DNA of 11,575 nt from positions 1-11,575 of the forward strand of contig CAYMUP010000031.1 in NCBI GenBank assembly GCA_964393815.1, written 5' to 3'. Position numbers and translations under genes: made by a program. The notes under the pieces were generated by a model, which saw only the letters and a list, made by a program, of their open reading frames with translations, did no database searches and was not told where the DNA came from. Shown piece by piece: positions 1 to 7,297 of the stretch. Numbering within the stretch: position 1 is the stretch's first letter; each line of letters opens with the position of its first letter. Origin of the DNA: JAGXIT01 sp964393815. Its GTDB lineage: Bacteria; Patescibacteriota; Saccharimonadia; Saccharimonadales; UBA4665.

Positions 1-150
1 GTTGTTGTCTGTGCCACCCTGCACAGGATCAACCTGCAGAAATCTACCAAGGGCTGGTATGTAGAGTCTGGCTCCCATTTGGATGGGTTGTATGGTTAGG
101 GCTGATTCGGTTAGTTTCTGGTGTTGACCGACGTAGCCAAATGAGCCTCT
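1..150 (-). other. RHS core C-terminal signature, start of the cage-closing region
   Basis: Residues 2336-2385 read FGYVGQHQKL, then QMGARLYIPALGRFLQVDPV. This is the conserved RHS-associated core that precedes the variable C-terminal domain. In known RHS proteins the core ends shortly after this point with a DPxNxxDxxG motif and an autoproteolytic site, followed by the polymorphic effector and often an immunity gene. Those parts would lie to the left of base 1 on this strand. The wording of this core resembles actinobacterial YD-repeat proteins; that comparison is from memory. Confidence 0.9.
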
Positions 151-3100
151 GTCTAGAGTGTTCCAGGGTGTAGATGTGGTGGTACCGTTTACCTGTGGTG
201 TAGTAGGTAGTACTTCTCCGAAAGGTCCGGTCATATGCAGACCTATGAGAGAACCGTCTGCATTGACTGTAGCCATTGTATCACCGTGGAGGTTGGGAAG
301 GGAGTAGGTTTGTATGCCGGCACTGGTTCTGGTGGGACGGATGGTGACTAGGACGTCTCCGGGGAGGGTGAGGTACTTCTCGCGTACGTTTTTGCTGGCG
401 TCAGTGACAAAGTCTGGAGAGTCGCCAGAGGCGGTGTAGGCGTAGTAGTCAGTCTGGGTCGTGACGTTGTTGGTACGCAGTTGGCGCAAAGTAAGCCGAC
501 CTTGGACATCACGATTGTAGACAGTAGCCTTTGTAATACCGTTTGCTACCTCAGTGATTGAGTTGTTACGGTCGCTACTGTCGTAGCCAAAGGTAGTGTA
601 GGTACCACTGGTGCGACCCAGGCGAGTGGTGTTGCCGTGTGCGTCGTAGACTGGCAGGTCATAGAGCGGATCGCTGGAAGAGATCAGCCGGTCTGCCTGA
701 TTGTAGCAATAGGTCGTAGTGGCGCCATTGACTGTTTGAGTGGTACGGTTGCTGTCTTTGCCGGCGTCGGCGTTACTACCCGCTTTGGCGGCGCAGCTTG
801 CATCTTGGGCGCCGTAGCCGTACGTAAAGGTGTTGCCCGCCACTACCGCTTTAGTTAGGCGGCCGGCGGTATCATACTCGTAGCTTTTAGCCTGGCCGAG
901 CTCGGTGCCGCTGGTGATGTCGCCGGTGAGGGCTCGGTTGACCGTGTCGACCAACGTCTGACCCGAAGCCAGTTTATAGGTGCGAGTCTTGAGTCGGCCG
1001 TAGCTGTCGCGTGCCAGGGTTAGTTTCTGGCCGGCAGGGTAGGCTACTGATGTGATGCGGCTAAAGCCATCATACGTCACCGTTGCAAAGGTAACGTTGT
1101 CTAGTTTTTGGGTCACAAGGCGATCAAAAACATCATAGGTGTACGTTTCAACACCCAGGCCGCTCGTCCGTTTCGTCAGATGCCCGGCGTTGTCGTACTC
1201 GCTGGTGGTCACGTTGCCGCGGGCATCGGTATATTTGACATTTCTGCCCAGCAAATCGGTCTCAACCGTAATAGTTCCGGTGTTGTCTGCGCTACTCGTT
1301 ACAAGCGGGTTGCCGCCGACGGCGTAATTGTTGGTAATAGTCCGCCCTGGCTTAGAGCCGATGGTCGGTATGACGGTCTGTACGACTCGCTCACGGGCAT
1401 CATAGGTTGTGCAGGTCCACGGGTCGGCATTGTACCTGGTCGCTACCACCTTTCCGGCGTCGTCGTAGACTGTTTCGACTGTGCGTGGCGTCTGTGACCC
1501 TGCGCCGTCTGGATCAGGCTCAGTTTTAAGTTTAAGCATGCCGCCCTGGCGATATGACTTTGTCACATCGCACGGATTGGCTACTACCTCTGTAGGCCCA
1601 TAGTAGGCATATTTGGTCATGGCGCCGCCTGGCAAGCTGCTGCTGGTTTGTCGCAGGTAACCTTGTCCGGGTGTTTCATAGCTACTGGTAGCCGTCAAAC
1701 CAAGACCGCCCACGTCAGTCGTAGCCGCTCGTGCGAGACCCAGTTCTGGAGTCGTACCATAGTCTGTAGCACTCTTGAGAGTAGCCGTTTTGCCTGTAGT
1801 CGTCGGCGCAGCGTCGACTGTCTGGCTTGTCTGCAAGCCATAGTCCGGCTTGAGCAGATCTGACCAATCACGAGTGCCGTATCCCTGACCGCTCGTATCG
1901 ACAAGCCCGCCGCCGCTTAGCCAGACATCAAATGCGCCAAGTGCGGTACCCTCGTGCCCATAATCAAGCCTAAAACGATACGGCTTATTTGCCTCCGCTA
2001 CAAATGTACCGGTCAATGCGTTTTGCGCAGCATCAACCGTTTTGGTGCCCCAGTTACTTATGATCTGTTTATCGTCGACAAACAGCCGTAAGCTATCGTC
2101 ATTCCACGATTTAAACGTGTAGGTTCCACTCGTGGGAAAGGTAATCTTACCAGTTGCACTGAGGCCGTAGCCATCGACGCCAGTTGTCGTACTTGCATCA
2201 GGAGTCACCGGCAAAGTCGTACCGCGGTAGTCATGACGCATCTGAGCAGTCCCGCCTGCCGCTGGGTCATTGGTAGCTACAAAACCGGTGGTATGGAGTT
2301 TGGGCGCTCCCATAAAGACCGATCCGTTGCTGCGGTAATTAAACCAGCTGACTGCTGGGCCTTTTATGCCTTCGTCGTAAGCGGTAGCGGTGTGAGCGAC
2401 TTGTGTTTTATATGCGGCCAACGGTGTGCTAGATGCCACTGTATAAGGAACAAAATCGGTCCAATTCGGCTGCCAAGATTTAACAAACAACGTCTGCTCC
2501 ACTGCTGTACTACAGCCTATGACCGCAATATCAAGTCTATCGACACCCCAGCTGGCGATCGATGGCTGGTCAGAAAGACAGCCACCTTGCAGCCCAACTG
2601 CATTCCACTTGTTGTTAGCATATGCTCGATGTTGCAGTTGACCGTCGGCTGCGACTCCGACGAGATCAAGACGCCCAGGCTCCCATGAAGTTGCGCTCAC
2701 TCCATATTTTGTACTAAAGTCGCTAAACCCATACCAGTCAGGACTCCAGGCGCCACTCGCATAAGTTTTCTGAAAGACAGTAGCCATGTCGCTCGCCTGG
2801 TTGCACCCCGAAGCAAATACGTCTAGGCGACCACCGCCCCACGTTGTCATTGCTGGCACACCGCGTATACAACCACCGAGAGATGTCCATGCACTCCAGG
2901 TATTGGCCGTCCAGTTATAGGTCGCGGTCACCGCATCGTTGGCAGTGCCTCGTGCCACTACATCAATTCGCGTCCCATCCATCGACACCGCCGAGGCTGC
3001 AGAAGCCACTGCGCTGCCGCTAGCCGTGTAAAATCCTTGCCAGGTTGTCCCGGTGCGGCGCATGTAGACGAGCTTGCTGCTGTCTGTGCAGTCCTGCCCC

Positions 3101-6100
3101 GTCACCAGGACCCGGTCTGGCGCCACATACAAAGCGCTCACTTTGCCGACCAAACACCCGCCGAGCTGTGTCCAGGTGTTCCAGCTACCGTTTTGGTAGG
3201 TTCGCCAGAGCAGCGAACGGTTGGGTCCAACCATAAACATTTCGTTTCGACCACTCCCCGTCGCGACAATAGTTGGGGTCTGCGTATAGCCTGTTTCACC
3301 AAACCAGGCTTGAGGAGCTGGTCCGTACGAATCGGTGGGTAGATCGTTGGCGTTATAGACTGTCGTTGACTTTTGCCCCCCCGGATCGACCGTTGCGAGC
3401 AGCAAATCCTTCACCGGGTCCCACTGCTGGTAGGTAGCCATACCTGTTTTGTCGTAGGAACGTACCGTACGATACAGATTGTCATACTCCACCTTTTGGC
3501 TGTAGCCTTTTGGCTCCGTCTCGCCCACTTCATTGGTCTTCGTCATCCCAGCATAGTAGCTATAGCTGTGCTTTGCCCTAAAGCCATTCTCCGTCGCCGC
3601 CGGTAACGTGATGTTGCTAGCGCGGCCCAAGACATCGTACGCGACTTCACTGGTGACCGAGTTGTTGTCTAGACGTTTCCCGGCCGCTACGGCGTCGTAG
3701 GCAAGGGCTGTTTGCTGCTGCGTCAGCCTGCCAAGCGCGTCATAGCCAAGTGTCGTTGTCTCGTCGCCGCTCGCTACCAAACGGGCCAATTGACCGTTTT
3801 TATAGAAGAAATTGGTTGTCCGTCCGTCATTTGTCACAAATGAACACAGCATATTTGCTGGCGTCTCATCGTAACCTGCTGGACGGGCCGCACACTGGCT
3901 GTCTCCACTGTAATATAGCTTGCCATTTCTAGAAGGGTCAAGGCCATCTTGGACTTCCGTCAGTCTGACCGGCAGGCCACCGTAGCTAAATTTTAGTGCC
4001 GCAGGTTTGCGATCATCAGTTGGCGTCGTCACACTAGTAATCCGACCCGCGGCGTCAAACGTATAGGTCGTACCATCGCTATCCACAAATAGCAGCGTCC
4101 CGTCGCTGTTGCGCGTAAGTGTACCGTATTCGTTAGCCGGTGGCGTGTAGGCAGAGCCATTCCACTTATACTCATGCCTGTCGCCTTCCGCGTCATAGAG
4201 CACGATGCTCTGCGCTTGCACCGCCGCATAGTCATAGGCGAGCTCACCGTCAGCGTCAAAACTGAGCTGCCAGCCAGCAGGAAGCGGGGCTACTTTGGTG
4301 CTGAGCCAGTTCGCAGGAATAACCTGTTCGGCTACTGCCCCTCTGACATACAACCCGAAGGCAGCAGCGCCACCTAACTCATAGTACTCGACGATTATCG
4401 GTATACTTTGTCCTTTCTTGAGGCTTACGTCACCGCCATAGTTAAGTCCCCAGCCTCTATCTACCCAGTCGCTTCGATAAGGGGTCGTAGCGCCATTTAG
4501 AAAGATTCTGGTGCCATCATCGCCACCGGCACCAAACTGATAATTACCGTCAACGGGAGCGGTAAAATAACCCGTAAATCGTGCCAGCCATTTGTCGCGC
4601 GGGCCAGCGGCGACCGGTGCGTTTTCGCCCCAGTTAAAGTACATCCCTGTTTCTCTTCTTTGCAAAAAGGTATCAAAATCGCTTGCCGGGAAATTGTGAG
4701 AGCCATCGTCGTTGTAGTATTTGGCCATCAAACCGGTGGTTTCAGAAACGGCTCTTGGCTCCGTCCGCAGCCACTCACTTGGTACAACCTGGTCAACTTT
4801 GCCGTTACGGCGAACTTTCAGCTGTACATTGGCAGCACCGCCAACTTCTCGATATTCAAAGCGCAGCTTGACGACCTGCCCCGACTGCAAGGTCACGGCC
4901 GAACCATAGCTGTCGCCTCCGCACCACGACCAGTTGTCGTAGACCAGTGCCTCATCAACCCAGATGCGTACGCCGTCATCTGCGGTACAACCAAATTGGT
5001 ACTGACCGGCTTCAGGCGCGATCAAAAAGCCGGTCCAGCGGGCCGAAAAATAATCCGGTTGTACGACATTGGTAGCGGGCGAGCCGGTTGCCCACACAAA
5101 ATCAATCGCATTGTCGATTCGCCGCACGGCAGGAGAGCCTGACAAAGAATCATTATTGAAATATTCCCCCACTAGCCCTGGTTTCGTCCGGGTCGGCGTG
5201 TTGTACGTCATACTTAGCCCGATACTCCCCCCGAGCGCTGCGGTGGTGTGCGTCGCTGCAGAAGTAGTCACATTGCCAGTTGCCAGATTTACATCGACCG
5301 GTCCTCCGTCGTCCATGGTGACAGCTCGGTCCTGTCCTAACCGCAGGTCGATCTTAAACGACCTTACCCAGTTTGACTCTGTTAAGCCGCCATGATCGTC
5401 GTTGGTATATGCGCGCCAGTAGTAGGTCACTCCGTCCTGCAGTGACCCTTCGGGCACAGTGTACGAGGTTTGCCCGGGGAGGCAACCCGAATCAAACACC
5501 GTGCCTGAGCGCCCATCGCCCCCGGTGGCTATTTTGAAACAATATTTTACTGCATCGCCATCGGCATCTCCCACCGGACTCACCGTCACGGTCGGTTGGT
5601 CCGTAACCACTACCTGGCCATCAGCCGGCGAAACAGGCGTAGGCATACCTGGAGCCGTATTGTAGGCGTACTGGTAATACGACACGTCAGGGTCAAAGCC
5701 TTTCCAGGTATAGTGTGCCCGCTCCTCGCCGGTCAAAATAAATGCCGGGTAAAAATCACCAACATTCATCCGATTTTGCACAAGAGAATCCAGATCAAAA
5801 TAGGTATCGTACCCAAACCAGTTAAACGGGCGCGGCGTGTTGGGGTTTATGCAGTGGTAACCCCAACAAAGTGAATGGGTAATGCCGTAGTAAAGCCCCT
5901 CGCCCGTGCCAACTAAGTACGACCGGTCGGCCTGTTTGAGGTACATGTAAGCATCTTGGAGCTGTTTGCCTTGTAAACCGCGTAGATCCACCGAAAAAAC
6001 GGTGCGCCACGATTTATATCCGTCGAGCGACGAACCCGCGTTCATATAGCAGGTTGCAGAATTACACACATAGCCGTCAGATTTATACGCAGTGTAGTCC

Positions 6101-7155
6101 CAGCTAACTGCTCGTCCCCACGTAGGATCAATGACAACCGGAAAAAAGTCAGCAGGTTGTTTTTTGAGCCAACTTCCATCTAGGGCGATCGTGAGCACGC
6201 CATCTTTAAAATCTTGCGCGACAACATTCTCGCTAGTAGGTCCGGCCTTTTGTAACGTGACGCTCAGGCCGCTAAACTGCTGCTTTGACCCCACTACGTC
6301 AAAACCACCGTCTTTATTTTTGCGCAAGTCGGTACCTGTCACATCATAAGCAAAGCTCGTCGTGGCACTGGCATCTTTTAAGATGATCTCTTCTTTAAGC
6401 ATGTCGTTTTTGACAGTGTAGACGACGTCGACGCCCGACCAGAGGTCGGCATACTTCACCATTTGTATCCCGTCTTTGGTGAACAATTGCGGTTCAACGG
6501 CCACGGCGTTTTTTGGAGCCATGGCTATCTTTTTACCATCAGCATCGATGCGTATCATCCCGACCGGATCGTTACTGGCTGCAAAGCGTGCCTGCCAGTC
6601 ATTTGCTTTAACTTTGTAGGTGTGCAGAGTTTGAGTCTTGCCCTTTACCCAAGCCAAGGCTTCGCCTAGTAGATTGTTGCTGTCTGCAGCATTCGCGTCT
6701 TCGATCAAAGACGTATCGATCTTCTGCCAGCCATCGGCCGTCTGGTAATGAACACGACCCAGATACTTTCGTACCTGAATCTGCCCTTTTCCAGTGTCAA
6801 ACGAGGCGCTGTTCGCCGTTCGCTTGTCGACCAATTCTTTGGGTTTGGCAGCTTTCTGCTCCGCCTTTATGGTTTCTGGCGTCTGTACCGCTCCACCTTT
6901 AGCTAACACGCCCGTCGTCTGCTGGCTGCCAGGCTTTTCAACCGTAAGAGCCTGTGGCTCAACGGGGTCACTAGCATGTGCTTGCCGATAGTACAAAACG
7001 GGAGGCAGCATGGTCTCAACCACAAAAACAAGACACAAAAAAAGCGCCGTGATGCGCTGAGACTTTGTGGCTTTGAAAAGTGATGAATATGGTGGTGTTT
7101 GGCTTTGAGGCTTTTGCCTCAGTTTTTGTTTATATGCCCCGAAAAATAGACGCAT
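1..7155 (-). CDS. Giant secreted RHS/YD-repeat protein with PA14 and lectin-like propeller domains (partial, C-terminus outside window)
   Basis: The frame is open for 2385 codons from the ATG at 7155 to the window edge, with no stop. GGGGAG lies five bases before the ATG, and an in-frame stop at 7237-7239 bounds the start. Visible order: export signal (hydrophobic residues about 35-53, AHA near 59-61); a DNRLRE-type N-terminal region (about 95-470, with FFPVVIDPTWG near 337-347); a fibronectin-III-like domain (about 503-600); PA14 domains at about 660-800 and 806-955; a first YD block (about 960-1285, e.g. GYDALGRLTQ, AYDVLGRASN); a beta-propeller (about 1288-1570); a third PA14 (about 1630-1765); a second YD block (about 1830-2335, e.g. 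YEYDTAGRLTK, YDAHGNTTRLG); and the RHS core, with GARLYIPALGRFLQVDP at 2362-2378. Such proteins form a large beta-cage around a variable C-terminal domain, often a toxin, which is not visible here. Family is confident; adhesin versus toxin delivery is open. Confidence 0.95.
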   Translation of the reverse strand, partial: MRLFFGAYKQKLRQKPQSQTPPYSSLFKATKSQRITALFLCLVFVVETMLPPVLYYRQAHASDPVEPQALTVEKPGSQQTTGVLAKGGAVQTPETIKAEQKAAKPKELVDKRTANSASFDTGKGQIQVRKYLGRVHYQTADGWQKIDTSLIEDANAADSNNLLGEALAWVKGKTQTLHTYKVKANDWQARFAASNDPVGMIRIDADGKKIAMAPKNAVAVEPQLFTKDGIQMVKYADLWSGVDVVYTVKNDMLKEEIILKDASATTSFAYDVTGTDLRKNKDGGFDVVGSKQQFSGLSVTLQKAGPTSENVVAQDFKDGVLTIALDGSWLKKQPADFFPVVIDPTWGRAVSWDYTAYKSDGYVCNSATCYMNAGSSLDGYKSWRTVFSVDLRGLQGKQLQDAYMYLKQADRSYLVGTGEGLYYGITHSLCWGYHCINPNTPRPFNWFGYDTYFDLDSLVQNRMNVGDFYPAFILTGEERAHYTWKGFDPDVSYYQYAYNTAPGMPTPVSPADGQVVVTDQPTVTVSPVGDADGDAVKYCFKIATGGDGRSGTVFDSGCLPGQTSYTVPEGSLQDGVTYYWRAYTNDDHGGLTESNWVRSFKIDLRLGQDRAVTMDDGGPVDVNLATGNVTTSAATHTTAALGGSIGLSMTYNTPTRTKPGLVGEYFNNDSLSGSPAVRRIDNAIDFVWATGSPATNVVQPDYFSARWTGFLIAPEAGQYQFGCTADDGVRIWVDEALVYDNWSWCGGDSYGSAVTLQSGQVVKLRFEYREVGGAANVQLKVRRNGKVDQVVPSEWLRTEPRAVSETTGLMAKYYNDDGSHNFPASDFDTFLQRRETGMYFNWGENAPVAAGPRDKWLARFTGYFTAPVDGNYQFGAGGDDGTRIFLNGATTPYRSDWVDRGWGLNYGGDVSLKKGQSIPIIVEYYELGGAAAFGLYVRGAVAEQVIPANWLSTKVAPLPAGWQLSFDADGELAYDYAAVQAQSIVLYDAEGDRHEYKWNGSAYTPPANEYGTLTRNSDGTLLFVDSDGTTYTFDAAGRITSVTTPTDDRKPAALKFSYGGLPVRLTEVQDGLDPSRNGKLYYSGDSQCAARPAGYDETPANMLCSFVTNDGRTTNFFYKNGQLARLVASGDETTTLGYDALGRLTQQQTALAYDAVAAGKRLDNNSVTSEVAYDVLGRASNITLPAATENGFRAKHSYSYYAGMTKTNEVGETEPKGYSQKVEYDNLYRTVRSYDKTGMATYQQWDPVKDLLLATVDPGGQKSTTVYNANDLPTDSYGPAPQAWFGETGYTQTPTIVATGSGRNEMFMVGPNRSLLWRTYQNGSWNTWTQLGGCLVGKVSALYVAPDRVLVTGQDCTDSSKLVYMRRTGTTWQGFYTASGSAVASAASAVSMDGTRIDVVARGTANDAVTATYNWTANTWSAWTSLGGCIRGVPAMTTWGGGRLDVFASGCNQASDMATVFQKTYASGAWSPDWYGFSDFSTKYGVSATSWEPGRLDLVGVAADGQLQHRAYANNKWNAVGLQGGCLSDQPSIASWGVDRLDIAVIGCSTAVEQTLFVKSWQPNWTDFVPYTVASSTPLAAYKTQVAHTATAYDEGIKGPAVSWFNYRSNGSVFMGAPKLHTTGFVATNDPAAGGTAQMRHDYRGTTLPVTPDASTTTGVDGYGLSATGKITFPTSGTYTFKSWNDDSLRLFVDDKQIISNWGTKTVDAAQNALTGTFVAEANKPYRFRLDYGHEGTALGAFDVWLSGGGLVDTSGQGYGTRDWSDLLKPDYGLQTSQTVDAAPTTTGKTATLKSATDYGTTPELGLARAATTDVGGLGLTATSSYETPGQGYLRQTSSSLPGGAMTKYAYYGPTEVVANPCDVTKSYRQGGMLKLKTEPDPDGAGSQTPRTVETVYDDAGKVVATRYNADPWTCTTYDARERVVQTVIPTIGSKPGRTITNNYAVGGNPLVTSSADNTGTITVETDLLGRNVKYTDARGNVTTSEYDNAGHLTKRTSGLGVETYTYDVFDRLVTQKLDNVTFATVTYDGFSRITSVAYPAGQKLTLARDSYGRLKTRTYKLASGQTLVDTVNRALTGDITSGTELGQAKSYEYDTAGRLTKAVVAGNTFTYGYGAQDASCAAKAGSNADAGKDSNRTTQTVNGATTTYCYNQADRLISSSDPLYDLPVYDAHGNTTRLGRTSGTYTTFGYDSSDRNNSITEVANGITKATVYNRDVQGRLTLRQLRTNNVTTQTDYYAYTASGDSPDFVTDASKNVREKYLTLPGDVLVTIRPTRTSAGIQTYSLPNLHGDTMATVNADGSLIGLHMTGPFGEVLPTTPQVNGTTTSTPWNTLDRGSFGYVGQHQKLTESALTIQPIQMGARLYIPALGRFLQVDPVQGGTDNN
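1861..2268 (-). other. Third PA14-like domain (residues ~1630-1765)
   Basis: The segment has the PA14 pattern: GKITFPTSGTYTFKSWNDDS, then LRLFVDDKQIISNW, then YRFRLDYGHEGTALGAFDVW. The adjacent aspartates D1686-D1687 match the Asp-Asp pair that binds calcium in PA14 adhesins such as the yeast flocculins. The domain lies between the propeller and the second YD block and ends in LLKPDYGLQTS, where the YD repeats resume. Ligand specificity cannot be read from the sequence. Confidence 0.75.
2446..3294 (-). other. PLL-like (lectin-type) beta-propeller inserted between YD blocks (residues ~1288-1570)
   Basis: About six repeats of 46-50 residues share a pattern of small residues, then W..(G/D)RLDV(F/V)..G, a hydrophobic strand, then (S/N)W..W..LGG. 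Examples are TTWGGGRLDVFASG, TSWEPGRLDLVGVAADG, ASWGVDRLDIAVIG and WSAWTSLGGC. The spacing resembles Photorhabdus-lectin-like (PLL) and fungal fucose-lectin seven-bladed propellers. Only six blades are clear, so a seventh may be degenerate or formed from the flanks. Three cysteine pairs (1334/1356, 1429/1451, 1526/1548) recur every second blade. Sugar binding is inferred from fold similarity only. Confidence 0.7.
4291..4740 (-). other. Second PA14 domain (residues ~806-955)
   Basis: The segment opens with GLMAKYYN, continues with WLARFTGYFTAPVDGNYQFG, and carries GGDDGTRIFLNG with the calcium-type aspartates D879-D880. It closes with IIVEYYELGGAAAFGLYVRG and VIPANWLS. This is a full-length PA14 domain that directly follows the first one. 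Unlike the first it contains no cysteine, so the two are diverged copies. Confidence 0.88.
4756..5178 (-). other. First PA14 domain (residues ~660-800)
   Basis: The segment opens with GLVGEYFNND, followed by ARWTGFLIAPEAGQYQFG, the DDGVRIWVDE motif with aspartates D726-D727, and LRFEYREVGGAANVQLKV, and ends at VVPSEWLR. Cysteines 723 and 745 flank the Asp-Asp loop and could form a disulfide across it. PA14 domains in bacterial surface proteins usually bind carbohydrates or mediate adhesion; the ligand here is unknown. Confidence 0.9.
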
Positions 7156-7160
7156 ACTAG

Positions 7161-7166
7161 CTCCCC
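7161..7166 (-). promoter_or_regulatory. Ribosome binding site of the RHS gene
   Basis: GGGGAG on the minus strand stands five bases before the ATG at 7155 and supports that start. I see no convincing promoter for this gene. TAAAAT just upstream, within 7167-7180, is a possible -10, but it would place the transcript start inside this site. Confidence 0.7.
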
Positions 7167-7226
7167 GTATTATTTTAAACTCCCTACAAGCGAAGCATAT
7201 AGCAAATGGGAGTAACTCTGCAAGAC

Positions 7227-7258
7227 CTATGTGGTGTCAAATTTTTGACACCACATAG
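7227..7258. repeat. Perfect 32-base palindrome downstream of tig
   Basis: The arms CTATGTGGTGTCAAA and TTTGACACCACATAG are exact reverse complements separated by two T's. This gives a 15-base stem on paper, or about 13 pairs with a six-base AT loop as RNA. It lies 39 bases after the tig stop and 71 bases before the RHS start. No T-run follows it on the minus strand, so it is not a standard intrinsic terminator. It could still end the tig transcript, block 3' exonucleases, or be an operator for a dimeric regulator of the RHS gene. Each arm contains TTGACA read outward. Confidence 0.8.
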
Positions 7259-7297
7259 AAAGCTGTGGATAACTAAGGATGCAATGTGGGGTACGCG

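Noticed and set aside
1861..3294. Mobile element or recombination insertion splitting the RHS gene
   Set aside because: The propeller and third PA14 are in one continuous frame with the YD repeats on both sides. No terminal inverted repeats, target duplications or transposase are visible, so this is a protein-domain insertion, not a recent mobile element.
637..6991. Many plus-strand ORFs of 60-160 codons across the left half
   Set aside because: They lie antisense to the RHS frame, have low-complexity or frame-shadow composition, no recognisable domains and no consistent ribosome binding sites.
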